Assembly: GCA_963806015.1 (NCBI GenBank) | Contig: CAWDWM010000005.1 | Location: 484,396-548,395, forward strand | Reading direction: 5' to 3' | From: JAOPZW01 sp963806015 | Lineage (GTDB): Bacteria > Actinomycetota > Thermoleophilia > Solirubrobacterales > Solirubrobacteraceae | DNA length: 64,000 nucleotides | Part shown: positions 1-8,256 of the stretch, one piece after another | Layout: every line of letters starts with the position of its first letter | How positions within the stretch are numbered: the stretch's first letter is position 1 | Made by a program: the position numbers and the translations under genes | The notes under the pieces: model-generated | Seen by the model: only the letters and a program-made list of their open reading frames with translations | Database searches by the model: none | Told to the model about the DNA's origin: nothing

Positions 1-454
1 CCCAGCGCTGGCGGGGCCCGGCGGGTCCCTCGCCGCGATGGCGCCACGGGATCGCGGCGGCGAGGCCGACCAGCACGACGCCGGCCGCGAGCGCGAGGAC
101 ACCCGTCAGATCGCCCGCGGCGAGCGACTCGGCGGCGATGTGCCTGACGTGCAGGGCACCGTTGACGATCGCGAGCGCACCGAAGAAGAAGGCCATCGCC
201 GCGCGCGCCGCGGGGCGCACGAACGCGAACGCGTAGATCGCGCCGAGCCCCAGGACGAGCGACACGGCGGCCGCGAGCACGTGCTGGCCCGGGCCGACGC
301 CCGGCCCGCGGTGCACGAACGCGTCGTCGAGACCGTGCAGCAATGCGGCGGCGGTCGCGGCGCTGAAGACCACCACCTCGGGCGTGCGGCGGGCCGGTCG
401 GCGCCGCGTCCACGCCCACAGCGTCGCGCGCTCCCTTACCGTGGTGGTCGTCAT
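1..454 (-). CDS. Partial multi-pass membrane protein (runs off the left edge)
   Basis: Reading on the minus strand from ATG at 454, the frame stays open to base 1, giving about 151 residues without a stop. A basic N-terminus (MTTTTVRERATLWAWTRRRP) precedes at least four hydrophobic stretches of alanine, valine, leucine and phenylalanine, with short loops such as VHRGPGVGPG between them. This is the N-terminal membrane part of a longer protein. Some actinobacterial alpha/beta hydrolases carry such an N-terminal membrane region, but the diagnostic part lies outside the window, so the function is unknown. It is divergent from the DUF2182 gene to its right. Confidence 0.55.
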   Translation of the reverse strand, partial: MTTTTVRERATLWAWTRRRPARRTPEVVVFSAATAAALLHGLDDAFVHRGPGVGPGQHVLAAAVSLVLGLGAIYAFAFVRPAARAAMAFFFGALAIVNGALHVRHIAAESLAAGDLTGVLALAAGVVLVGLAAAIPWRHRGEGPAGPRQRW

Positions 455-633
455 CCCATGACGGTCCCAGCGTCACGACACCCCTCCCAGGGGGCCTCCC
501 GGCGTCCGCCGGGCGCGAAGGCGCCCGGTCCACGTACGGGTGGCCACATCAGCGTCGCCCGGCAACGCCGACCGATGAGTTCCGGGCCTCGGAGCCGTCT
601 GTAGTGGAAATGAGCGACAACGGAGGAACCGCG

Positions 634-672
634 ATGACCGAGCACCAGGTCGCAACCGAGGAGCAGTGGTGA
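634..672 (+). CDS. 12-codon leader ORF coupled to the DUF2182 gene
   Basis: A GGAGG at 622-626 stands seven bases before ATG 634. The frame encodes MTEHQVATEEQW and stops at TGA 670-672. That stop overlaps the ATG (672) of the next gene as TGATG, an arrangement typical of translational coupling. An upstream in-frame ATG at 610 could extend it to 20 residues. DUF2182 genes are often preceded by a DUF1326 gene, and this peptide could be the surviving N-terminus of one. That is inference; it may equally be a plain leader peptide. Confidence 0.35.
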   Translation: MTEHQVATEEQW

Positions 673-1496
673 TGGCGTCCGCGACGCTTCAGCGCGCACC
701 CGCGCTGCCGACCAGGATCCAGGTCGCCCTCGTGGGGCTGCTGCTCGTGCTCGCCGGCGCCGGCTGGGCGGTGACCGGCGATCGCATGAGCGGCATGGAC
801 GCCGGCCCCGGAACCGACCTCGGCGGCCTCGGGTGGTTCCTCGTGGTGTGGGTGACGATGATGGCCGCCATGATGCTGCCGTCCATCGCGCCGATCGTCG
901 TCGCCCACGCGCGGCTGCAGGAGGCCAGGCACGGACGCGACCGGGCATCCGCGCTCGGCGCCAACGCGTGGTTCGTGGCCGGTTACCTCGTCGCGTGGAC
1001 GGCCGCTGGCCTGCTCGGCTACGCGATCTTCGACGGCCTGCGCTCGCTGGATCTCGGCCTGCTCGCCTGGGATGACGCGGGTCGCTACGTCGCCGGCGGC
1101 GTCATCGCGGGCGCCGGGCTCTACCAGCTGAGCACGCCGAAGGACGCCTGCCTGCGCCACTGCCGCAGCCCGGCGATGCTCGTGCGCCACTGGCACCCGG
1201 GTCGCCTCGGGGCGCTGCGGATGGGCGTCGAGCACGGCGGTGTGTGCATCGGCTGCTGCTGGACGCTGATGGCGGCGCTCTTCGCGCTCGGGGTGATGAG
1301 CGTCGCCTGGATGGCCTTCGTCGCGGCGCTGATCGCCGCCGAGCGCCTGCTGCCCTGGAAGGCGCCCGCCGTGCGCGCGGTCGCGGCCGTGCTCGTGGTG
1401 CTCGGCCTGGCCGTGGCGATCGCGCCTCAGCAGGTCCCGGGCCTGACGATCCCGGCCTCGGACACGGAGATGCCGGCGATGAGCATGGGCGGCTGA
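672..1496 (+). CDS. DUF2182 integral membrane protein
   Basis: This 274-residue, leucine- and alanine-rich protein has about six membrane segments. It carries the family hallmarks MMAAMMLPS in the second helix, the cysteine-histidine motif DACLRHCRSP, and VCIGCCWTLMA. DUF2182 proteins are described as predicted metal-binding membrane proteins; their reaction is not established. The C-terminus is Met-rich (MPAMSMGG), in keeping with metal handling. The start at 672 is chosen because it overlaps the leader ORF stop; GTG at 666 is an alternative. The next 354 bases to the following gene contain no supported gene. Confidence 0.85.
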   Translation: MASATLQRAPALPTRIQVALVGLLLVLAGAGWAVTGDRMSGMDAGPGTDLGGLGWFLVVWVTMMAAMMLPSIAPIVVAHARLQEARHGRDRASALGANAWFVAGYLVAWTAAGLLGYAIFDGLRSLDLGLLAWDDAGRYVAGGVIAGAGLYQLSTPKDACLRHCRSPAMLVRHWHPGRLGALRMGVEHGGVCIGCCWTLMAALFALGVMSVAWMAFVAALIAAERLLPWKAPAVRAVAAVLVVLGLAVAIAPQQVPGLTIPASDTEMPAMSMGG

Positions 1497-1850
1497 CAGC
1501 GACATCGTGCGCCTGCCACCCGCGCGCGGCGCGAGGCGAACGGCAGCCTGAGCACGTGGTACGTCGACATCGAAGGCGAGAAGCTCCTGAAGGGCCTCGC
1601 CGAGCTCCCGCGCGGGCCTGATAGACCCGCGCAGTGGGTGACACGCGCGCCGGCGGGGCCGATGACCGCGCCGGCGTTTGCGTTTGGAAGGGTTGGTGAG
1701 GGCCCGGACCGCCGGCTGCGGGCGGTGAGGCGGATTCGGCGTAACCGTCCCGGCCTGGTGTCGCCATACGACCACTACTAGTCGGGACGCTTGCCTGTCA
1801 CCCCCTGGGAGGACGTCGCCTGGGGCCCGCGGCCACGTAGCCTCGCCGGC

Positions 1851-2408
1851 GTGGACTTCAGGGCAATGCGGGAGGAGCTCGGCCTTCGGGCATGGGACGC
1901 GAACGCGATCGCTGCGGATCGGGGCCTCTGCCTGCGGGCGGCCGGCCCGCCACACGCGGGCTACCAGTTGATGGACAGCGACGGTGCCCGCTTCGCGTGG
2001 CTCGATCACCCCGGTTCCGCCGGCTTTGCCCCGGCGGCACTCACGGCCGCAAGCGCCCTCGCGATCGGGCGCGAGCGCCGCGGATCGCGGCGGCTCTTGG
2101 TCGTCGATCAGAGCAGCCGCGCGCCGTTGTGCACGATCGTCCCCCACCGACTGCGACCCGGCGCGGACCTCGAGCCTGCGCTGGGCCCGCGCCTACGGCT
2201 CGTCCCGGCAATGCTGAGCAGCGATTGGCGGCTGGGCGACGACGCGGGCGCCACAGTGCTGGAGATGGCGCAGGGCAAGGACGACGGCCGGCGTCTGAGC
2301 TTCCGCGGCGACCCTCATCGCGCACCGGACGTCATCGTCCTGCTCGCCACCGCCTTCCATGTGCTGATGAGCGCCTCGCTTCTGGGAGGAGGCGGAGGCG
2401 GCCCCTAG
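1851..2408 (+). CDS. Hypothetical protein, about 185 aa
   Basis: Not recognised. Starting at GTG 1851 it encodes about 185 residues; TTG 1791 and ATG 1866 are in frame, and the start is uncertain. It has repeated short beta-type segments (for example GYQLMDSDGARFAWLD and LLVVDQSSRAPLCTIV), vaguely like tubby/LURP-one-type folds, then a hydrophobic helix (VIVLLATAFHVLMSASLL) and a Gly tail. Its stop overlaps the hisC stop by four bases in a convergent arrangement. Codon third positions look coding. Confidence 0.5.
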   Translation: MDFRAMREELGLRAWDANAIAADRGLCLRAAGPPHAGYQLMDSDGARFAWLDHPGSAGFAPAALTAASALAIGRERRGSRRLLVVDQSSRAPLCTIVPHRLRPGADLEPALGPRLRLVPAMLSSDWRLGDDAGATVLEMAQGKDDGRRLSFRGDPHRAPDVIVLLATAFHVLMSASLLGGGGGGP

Positions 2409-3502
2409 AGCAGGGCGCCCAGCTCGCGCAGGAAGCGCGCGTTCTGCGCCGGGGTGCCGTAGGTCACGCGCAGCGCGCCGGCGCGCCCGAGGGCGTTGCC
2501 CGCGCGCACGAGCACGCCGCGCTCGCCGAGCCCGCGGACCACGCGGGCCTCGACCTCACCGGGTTCCTCGCCATCGGCCACCGGGAGGTGAAACCAGGAG
2601 AAGTTGGCCTGCGACTCGGCGGGCTCGATGCCCAGCTCGCGCAGGCCGTCCTCGAGCTCGAGGCGGGCGACGATCGTGCGCTCCACGCGCGAGTTGACCT
2701 CGTCCTGGTGGCGCAGCGCCTCGATCGCCGCGGCCTGGGCCGCCGCGTTGCAGAAGAAGGGCTGGCGCACCTGGTTGACGGCGGTGACGAAGTCATCCGA
2801 GCCGCACAGCGCGAAGCCGACGCGCAGCCCGCACAGCCCGTAGACCTTCGAGAACGTCCGCAGCAGGACGAGATTGGAGTGGCGCTTGATGAGGTCGAGC
2901 GTCGTGTCGGGATCGTCGAGCGTGTTGAACTCGCAGTAGGCCTCGTCGAGGATCACGCAGACGTGGCGCGGGACGCGCGCGACGAAGGCGGCGATGGCGT
3001 CGGCGGGCAGCGCGGTCGACGTCGGGTTGTTGGGATTGCAGACGATGACCAGGCGCGTGGCGGCCGTGATCTCCTGCGCCATCGCGTCGAGGTCGTGCTC
3101 GTCGCGGTCGTTGAGGGCGACCGTGATCGCCGTCGCGCCCGAGGCCGCGGTGAGGTGTGGGTAGATGCTGAACGATGGCCACGCGTAGACCAGCTCCGCG
3201 CCGGGCTCGAGCAGCGCCTCGCCCGCCGCGAGCAGGATGTCGCACGACCCGTTGCCGATCGCGATGTGCCCGGCCCCCACCCCGTAGCGGTCGCTCAGCG
3301 CGCGGCGCAGCTCGGAGTTGGTCGGATCCGGATAGCGGTTGAGCCCGCCCAGCACCGCGCTGATCGCCTCGATGACCGCGGGGATCGGCGGGTAGGGCGA
3401 CTCGTTGGAGGCCAGCAGCGCGACGTCCTCGGGCAGCGCATAGGCGCTCGCGGCCGGGTAGACGGGGATGCGCCGCACGCGCTCTGAGAACTCCAGGGCC
3501 AT
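2405..3502 (-). CDS. hisC: Histidinol-phosphate aminotransferase-like enzyme
   Basis: A 365-residue class I/II PLP aminotransferase. It shows the substrate-entry segment LASNESPYPP near the N-terminus, IAIGNGSCDILLAAGEAL, the PLP-contacting CNPNNPTST, LDEAYCEF, and the Schiff-base lysine in TFSKVYGLCGLRVGF, with the phosphate-binding arginine further on (LRVTYGTP). In histidine biosynthesis HisC transfers the amino group of glutamate to imidazole acetol phosphate; actinobacterial relatives can act on aromatic amino acids instead. The gene lies four bases after aroH on the same strand, so an aromatic (phenylalanine/tyrosine) role is quite possible. ATG 3502 is chosen as a longer frame would run into aroH. 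Confidence 0.85.
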   Translation of the reverse strand: MALEFSERVRRIPVYPAASAYALPEDVALLASNESPYPPIPAVIEAISAVLGGLNRYPDPTNSELRRALSDRYGVGAGHIAIGNGSCDILLAAGEALLEPGAELVYAWPSFSIYPHLTAASGATAITVALNDRDEHDLDAMAQEITAATRLVIVCNPNNPTSTALPADAIAAFVARVPRHVCVILDEAYCEFNTLDDPDTTLDLIKRHSNLVLLRTFSKVYGLCGLRVGFALCGSDDFVTAVNQVRQPFFCNAAAQAAAIEALRHQDEVNSRVERTIVARLELEDGLRELGIEPAESQANFSWFHLPVADGEEPGEVEARVVRGLGERGVLVRAGNALGRAGALRVTYGTPAQNARFLRELGALL

Positions 3503-3506
3503 CGGC

Positions 3507-3872
3507 CTATTGTGCCGACTCGAGGTCGGTGCGCAGTCCGCGCGCCCCGCCGAGGTAGACGTGCTCGGCCGTATGGCCCTCGTCGGCGTAGTAGTGGATG
3601 AGCACGCGGATGACCCGGCCCAGCGCACCGGGCACGGGCACCTCGCGGGCGCACAAGAGCGGCACGCGATCGAAGCCCAGGCCACGCGCGGCGACCGCCG
3701 GGAACTCGGCGTTGAGGTCGTCGGTCAGCGTGAAGATGCAGCTCACGACGTCGTCGGGCCCGATCTCGTTGCGGGCCATGAGCTCGCGCATGAGCTCCTC
3801 GGTGGCGGCGAGGATGGCGGGCGCTTCATTGGCGTCGACGGTCGTCGCGCCGCGCAGGGCGAAGAGGCGCAT
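3507..3872 (-). CDS. aroH: Chorismate mutase, AroH class
   Basis: This 121-residue protein matches the monofunctional, trimeric AroH family of Bacillus type. Family positions are visible: the N-terminal MRLFALRGATTVDANEA with the active-site Arg, IGPDDVVSCIFTLTDDL, FPAVAARGLGFDRVPLLCARE with the catalytic Glu-Arg region, and the C-terminal arginine in VIRVLIHYY. It rearranges chorismate to prephenate, the branch point to Phe and Tyr, in the cytoplasm. It sits directly upstream of the HisC-like aminotransferase, which could supply the next transamination step. Confidence 0.9.
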   Translation of the reverse strand: MRLFALRGATTVDANEAPAILAATEELMRELMARNEIGPDDVVSCIFTLTDDLNAEFPAVAARGLGFDRVPLLCAREVPVPGALGRVIRVLIHYYADEGHTAEHVYLGGARGLRTDLESAQ

Positions 3873-3892
3873 CGGGCGCCATGATGCCAGTC

Positions 3893-4419
3893 ATGCGCCG
3901 CGCGGCCGTCCTCCTGCTCGCCGGCCTGGCCGGCTGCGGCGGGGGCGACAAGCTCGGCTCCCCTCCCCCTTCGGCTCCGCGCGAGCTCACCATCACGAGC
4001 CCCGACTTCGCGGCCAACGGCGCGATTCCCAGGCGCTTCACGTGCGACGGGGACAGGCGCGCCCGGCGCTGCGCTTCGCCGGCGTGCCCGCCGGCGCGGC
4101 CGAGCTGGCCCTCATAGTCGTCGATCCCGACGCGGGCGGCTTCGTGCACTGGACCGCGTACGGCCTGCCGCCGGGGACGCGCGGACTGGGCGCCACCGGG
4201 CTGCCGGCCGGCGCGCGCCAGGGCGAGAACTCGAGCGGCTCCACGGGCTGGACGCCGCCGTGCCCACCGAGCGGCAGCCACCGCTACGAGTTCCGCCTGT
4301 ACTGGCTCAAGCGCGCGAGCGGCCTCGATGCCGGCGCCAAGCCCGACGACGTCATCGCCGCCGTGCGGGCGAGCGCGGGCGCCGGCGGGCTGCTCGTGGG
4401 CCGCTACGGGCGCGGCTGA
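3893..4419 (+). pseudogene. YbhB/PEBP-family lipoprotein, frameshifted
   Basis: The first part encodes a lipoprotein signal (MRRAAVLLLAGLAGCGGG, with LAGC as lipobox) followed by ELTITSPDFAANGAIPRRFTCDGD, the start of a PEBP (Raf kinase inhibitor-like) domain. After about base 4057 the family continues in another frame as RPALRFAGVPAGAAELALIV, then DPDAGGFVHWTAYGLP, the phosphate-anion pocket segment, and HRYEFRLYWL. The reading frame is therefore broken near 4055-4066, where two bases appear to be missing (or one extra). It could be a true pseudogene or a sequencing error. ATG 3881 is an alternative start. The 3' end overlaps rluB convergently. Confidence 0.8.
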
Positions 4420-5117
4420 GGCTCGCGCGCGGAATCGCGCAGGCGCTGGACCTCGGCGGCGGTGAGCCGGCGGTGGCGCCCGGCGGTCAGGTCACCGAGC
4501 CGCAACGGCCCGAAGGCGACGCGGCGCAGGTCGATGACGCGATGGCCGACGGCCTCGCACATGCGCCGCACCTGGTGCTTGCGGCCCTCGTGGATCGTCA
4601 GCTCGATCTCGTGTGCGCTGACCATGCGCGCCTGGGCCGGCGCCGTGCGCCCGTCATCGAGCACGACGCCCTCGCGCAGCGCGCGCAGGGCGCGCTCACT
4701 CGGGCGCCCGTTGACGCGCGCACGGTAGGTGCGCGGCACCTCGAAGCGCGGGTGCGTGAGCGCGTAGGCGAGATCGCCGTCGTTGGTGAGCAGGATCAGG
4801 CCCGTGCTGTCCGCGTCCAGGCGACCGACCGGGTACAGCCGCTGTCCCGTCGGGACGAGGTCCACGACGGTCGGCCGGCCGTGCGTGTCGGCCGCAGTGG
4901 AGACCACGCCGGCCGGCTTGTGCAGCGCGTAGACGACGCGCGTCCCGGGGCCGCGGACCAGCTCTCCGTCGACGGCGATCGCCTCCTCGCCCGTCACGTC
5001 GCGGGCGGGGTCGGTGATCACCGCGCCGTCGACCGTCACGCGCCCGTCGGCGACGAGCCCCTCGGAGGCGCGGCGCGAGGCGATGCCCGCATGGGCGAGG
5101 TGCTTTCCGAGGCGCAT
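4404..5117 (-). CDS. rluB: Ribosomal large subunit pseudouridine synthase B-type
   Basis: A 237-residue RsuA/RluB-family enzyme. Residues 1-50 form the S4 RNA-binding domain (MRLGKHLAHAGIASRRASE). The catalytic domain has the family motif GRLDADSTGLILLTNDG with the nucleophilic aspartate, plus RTYRARVNGR and the conserved GRKHQVRRM. Such enzymes isomerise one uridine in 23S (RluB) or 16S (RsuA) rRNA; actinobacteria usually have this single copy beside scpA/scpB, and those genes lie about 3 kb away here. Convergent with the broken PEBP gene, overlapping 16 bases. Confidence 0.88.
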   Translation of the reverse strand: MRLGKHLAHAGIASRRASEGLVADGRVTVDGAVITDPARDVTGEEAIAVDGELVRGPGTRVVYALHKPAGVVSTAADTHGRPTVVDLVPTGQRLYPVGRLDADSTGLILLTNDGDLAYALTHPRFEVPRTYRARVNGRPSERALRALREGVVLDDGRTAPAQARMVSAHEIELTIHEGRKHQVRRMCEAVGHRVIDLRRVAFGPLRLGDLTAGRHRRLTAAEVQRLRDSAREPQPRP

Positions 5118-5138
5118 GGCGCCCCTGACGCTAGCTCG

Positions 5139-5952
5139 TTACGCGGCGAGCCGATCGACGAGCAGCCCGCGCACGATGCCGACCGCGGCGTCGACCGGGG
5201 GCAGCGCGTGCGTCTCGGCGGCGATCCGCTGGGCGCTGGCGCGATACGCCGGGTCGCCGATGAGCCGGACGACCGCCTCGCGCAGTCGGGCGACCGCCTC
5301 CGGGCCGCGGCCGAGCGCGATCCCCGCGCCCAGCGCGTCGACGCGCTCGGCGTTCCACGGCTGGTCGGCGAACAGCGGGACGACCGCCATCGGCACGCCG
5401 CCGGCCAGGCCCATGGTCACGGTCCCGGAGCCGCCGTGGCACACCATCGCCGCCACGTGGGGCATGAGGTCGGCCTGCGCCACCCAGCGCTCGACGCGCA
5501 GCCGCGACGACCACGGAGGCCACGCGCTCCTCCTTGCCCTGCTGGGAGATGCCGACCGCGACGGAGGGCACGCCGATGACCTCGGCCGCCAGCGGGCCGG
5601 CGAACTCCGTGATCTCGCTGATGACGAGGTCCGGCCCCCAGGCCCGGCACGCGGCGAGGACGCCGGGGAACGCGGCGCGCGCGTCGATGCGCACGAAGAT
5701 GTCGCCGGCGACGCGCCCGTGCTGGCCCGCATCGGAGGGCTGGTCGCGCACCTGCGCGAAGATCGCCGCACGCTCCTGCGCCGGCGGATCGTCGAACGCC
5801 CACAGCGGCAGGCGTTCGGCCCGCACCATCGGGGCCGCCTCGCGGGGCGCCGCGACGAGGACGTCGGCGCCCGCACGCTGGAAGGCGCGGGCGAACGGGA
5901 TCAGCGGGCCGAAGTGCCCGGCGCCGGCCTTCGTGGTCATGAGAACGCGCAT
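5139..5952 (-). pseudogene. GT1-family glycosyltransferase remnant (internal deletion plus frameshift)
   Basis: From ATG 5952 the frame gives the N-terminal half of a macrolide/UDP-glucuronosyl-type transferase (MRVLMTTKAGAGHFGPLIPF, then PDLVISEITEFAGPLAAEVIGVP). After about base 5540 the family resumes in another frame directly at the C-terminal donor-binding block: VERWVAQADLMPHVAAMVCHGGSGTV, including CHGGSGT and PLFADQPWNAERV. The usual 100 or more linking residues are absent. The total is roughly 270 codons against about 390-420 for the family. An internal deletion with a frame change is therefore likely and the protein cannot be functional. Confidence 0.75.
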
Positions 5953-6028
5953 GAGAGATGAGACGTGGCCCGCCATCGGTGCTTCCTGTGACGTCGCGCA
6001 CACGGCGCGCGCCGCTACCGTGTTCGCG

Positions 6029-7006
6029 ATGGACCTCGAGCTGCTCTCCGAGCGCCTGGACGCCGCGGGCGAGCCGCGCTTCCGCGCGGCCCAGGTATGG
6101 GCATGGACGGCGCGCGGCGCGGCCGACTACGAGGCGATGACCGATCTGCCCGTGAGCCTGCGCGCGCGGCTGGCCGGCGAGGTCCCCTTCTCCTCCCTGA
6201 CCCTCGAGGACGATGTGCACGCCCGCGACGGCACGGTCAAGGCGCTCTTCCGCACCCACGACGGGCGTCCGGTCGAGGCCGTGCTCATGCGCTACCGAGA
6301 CCAGCGCCGGTCGCTGTGCCTGTCCTCGCAGTCGGGCTGCCCGCTGACGTGCAGCTTCTGCGCCACCGGGCAGATGAAGTTCGGGCGCAACCTGACGGCG
6401 GGCGAGATCCTCGACCAGGCGCTGCACTTCCGCCGTACCGACGCGGTCGACCACGCCGTGTTCATGGGCATGGGCGAGCCGATGATGAACCTCGCCAACG
6501 TCCTGGCGGCCTGCGAGCGCCTGCCCGACCTCGGCATCACCCATCGCCGCACGGCGATCTCCACGGTCGGCTGGATCCCGGGCATCGACGCGCTCGCCGC
6601 GCAGCCCATGCCGATCCGACTCGCGCTCTCCGTCCACGCCGCCGACGAGGCGCTGCGCTCGGAGATCATGCCCGTCAACGACCGCTATCCACTGGCCGAC
6701 GTGCTCGCCGCCTGCCGGCGCTTCTACGAGGCCAAGCGCCGGATGGTCTTCGTCGAGTACGTCATGCTCGGCGGCGTCAACGACCGCTACGAGCAGGCGG
6801 TGGCGCTGGCCCGCGTCCTCGACCCGCGGATGTTCAAAGTGAACCTCATCCCCTACAACCCGACCGGCATGTACGACGGCTCCAGCCGCGAGGCGATCGC
6901 GGCGTTCAAGGCGGTGCTCGAGGAGCACGGCGTCGGCGCCACCGTGCGCCTCACCCGCGGGCGCGACATCGACGCAGCCTGCGGGCAACTGGCGGCGAAG
7001 GCATGA
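6029..7006 (+). CDS. rlmN: Dual-specificity rRNA/tRNA adenine C2 methyltransferase
   Basis: A radical SAM methyltransferase of 325 residues. The [4Fe-4S] motif CPLTCSFC (CxxxCxxC) is preceded by LCLSSQSG; the SAM-binding GMGEPMMN and the RLALSVHAAD segment follow. The second catalytic cysteine is in the C-terminal DIDAACGQLAAKA, where it forms the methyl-cysteine or thiyl adduct known in RlmN. It methylates A2503 of 23S rRNA and A37 of some tRNAs. The ATG at 6029 begins the conserved MDLELLSERLDAAGEPRFRA; the much longer upstream frame is antisense to the glycosyltransferase remnant. The stop overlaps the following ATG (ATGA). Confidence 0.93.
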   Translation: MDLELLSERLDAAGEPRFRAAQVWAWTARGAADYEAMTDLPVSLRARLAGEVPFSSLTLEDDVHARDGTVKALFRTHDGRPVEAVLMRYRDQRRSLCLSSQSGCPLTCSFCATGQMKFGRNLTAGEILDQALHFRRTDAVDHAVFMGMGEPMMNLANVLAACERLPDLGITHRRTAISTVGWIPGIDALAAQPMPIRLALSVHAADEALRSEIMPVNDRYPLADVLAACRRFYEAKRRMVFVEYVMLGGVNDRYEQAVALARVLDPRMFKVNLIPYNPTGMYDGSSREAIAAFKAVLEEHGVGATVRLTRGRDIDAACGQLAAKA

Positions 7007-7746
7007 AGCTCTGGCGCAGCCGCCGCACGCCGAACGTCGTGTTCATCCACGCGGGCGGCGTCGACGGGCGCATGTGGCACCCGCTGGCCGAGCGCCTCGA
7101 CGGCCGGCGTCTGCACCTGCCCGATCTGCGCGGGCACGGGAGCACGCCCCTGCCGCCCGGAGAGTACGCCCACGCCGAGGACCTCCTGCGCATGCTCGAC
7201 GAACTGCGCATCCGCCGCGCCACGCTCGTGGGTGCGTCATTCGGCGGCTGGGTCGCGCTCCAGCTGGCGACCAAGGCCCCCGAGCGCGTCAACGGCCTGG
7301 CGCTGCTGGCCTCGACCAGGCTCGACCGAGACGACTCGCAGTGGTCGCCGGAGATCGTCGCCTTCTTCGAGGAGGAGGACGCGCTGGTCGAAGCGGGCGA
7401 CATCGACGGCGCGGTGGCGCTCGGCCTGCGCGCCTGGAAGCCGCGCCCCGACGTGCGCGACCTCGTCGAGCAGATGACGCGCGACGCCTTCGAGCGTCAG
7501 CAGGGCGTCGAGGCAGAGGAGCGGCGGCTGCCGGTCGACCTCGGCGCGATCGCGGTCCCGACCCTCGTGGTCTCCGGCGGGAAGGACCCGATGCCCGACT
7601 TCGCCGTGATCGCCGACGAGCTCGCCGCCGAGATCGCCGACGCGGAGCGCGCGGTCATCGAGGACGCCGGCCACCTCATCGCCCTGGAGCGGCCCGACGC
7701 CACGGCGGAGCTGCTCGAGCCCTGGCTAGAGCGCGTCAGCACGTAG
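7003..7746 (+). CDS. Alpha/beta hydrolase
   Basis: A 247-residue alpha/beta-fold hydrolase translated in overlap with rlmN (ATGA at 7003). It has the oxyanion region VVFIHAGGVDGRMWHPLAERL, the nucleophile elbow GASFGGW (catalytic Ser), a likely acid in SGGKDPMPD, and the catalytic His in DAGHLIALERP. The order fits the 3-oxoadipate enol-lactonase/esterase-like group, but the substrate cannot be read from sequence. Its last 21 bases overlap the convergent apt-like gene. Confidence 0.82.
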   Translation: MKLWRSRRTPNVVFIHAGGVDGRMWHPLAERLDGRRLHLPDLRGHGSTPLPPGEYAHAEDLLRMLDELRIRRATLVGASFGGWVALQLATKAPERVNGLALLASTRLDRDDSQWSPEIVAFFEEEDALVEAGDIDGAVALGLRAWKPRPDVRDLVEQMTRDAFERQQGVEAEERRLPVDLGAIAVPTLVVSGGKDPMPDFAVIADELAAEIADAERAVIEDAGHLIALERPDATAELLEPWLERVST

Positions 7747-8247
7747 CAGCGCGTGCAGCCGCCCGAGGCCGGCACGCGCCTCGTCGGAGAGGTCGTCGAC
7801 GACGATCGACATCCCCACCAGCGTGGCGCCGGTGCCTTCGATGAGCTGGCGCGCGGCCAGCGCCTGCGCGCCCGTCTCGAACCAGTCGTCGACCAGCACC
7901 ACCCGATCCTCCGAGCCCAGCGCCTCGCGCTGCAGGCGCAGAGCGTGGGTGTGGCCCTGCCAGTCGGGGCCGGTCACGGCCTCCGCGAGGTCGCCGGGAA
8001 GCCAGCCGTCCTCCTTGCGCACCGCCACGAAGCCGGCGCCGGTGTGGGCCGCCATGGCCCCGCCGAGGACGAAACCGCGCGCCTCGAGGCCGGCGACCTT
8101 CGTATAGCGCTCGCCGCGATAGGGCGCCGCCAGCGCGGCGACCACGCGCGAGAACAGGTCGCGATCGGCGAACGCGCGCCAGATGTCCGAGCGGCCGTCT
8201 CCCCCCTCGCGCATGCGCTCCGCGAGGTCTTCGGCGAGCGTGCGCAT
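7726..8247 (-). CDS. Adenine phosphoribosyltransferase-like protein
   Basis: A 173-residue type I phosphoribosyltransferase. The PRPP-binding motif is VVLVDDWFETGAQA. A flexible-loop region (FVAVRKEDGWLPG) and a substrate-side GLEARGFVLGGAMA match the Apt organisation, with the typical RGF/GLEARGF signature. Apt condenses adenine and PRPP to AMP. The motif has D-D-W-F-E-T-G where Apt usually has D-D-L-L-A-T-G, so substrate preference may differ. It precedes scpB on the other side with a nine-base gap to scpB's stop, but whether they share a transcript is unclear. Confidence 0.72.
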   Translation of the reverse strand: MRTLAEDLAERMREGGDGRSDIWRAFADRDLFSRVVAALAAPYRGERYTKVAGLEARGFVLGGAMAAHTGAGFVAVRKEDGWLPGDLAEAVTGPDWQGHTHALRLQREALGSEDRVVLVDDWFETGAQALAARQLIEGTGATLVGMSIVVDDLSDEARAGLGRLHALLRADAL

Positions 8248-8256
8248 GCGTCGTCC

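Noticed and set aside
1497..1790. In-frame continuation after the DUF2182 stop (…STWYVDIEGEKLLKGLAELPRG…)
   Set aside because: It looks protein-like for a short stretch, but there is no start, family or ribosome binding site, and the normal DUF2182 end falls at the stop.
549..2147. Very long antisense frames (also 9538-12057, 27213-28289, 35851-38721, 45432-46511)
   Set aside because: In 70% GC DNA the frames opposite real genes stay open by codon bias. They have no recognisable domains, are rich in Arg/Gly/Pro and lie across well-supported genes.
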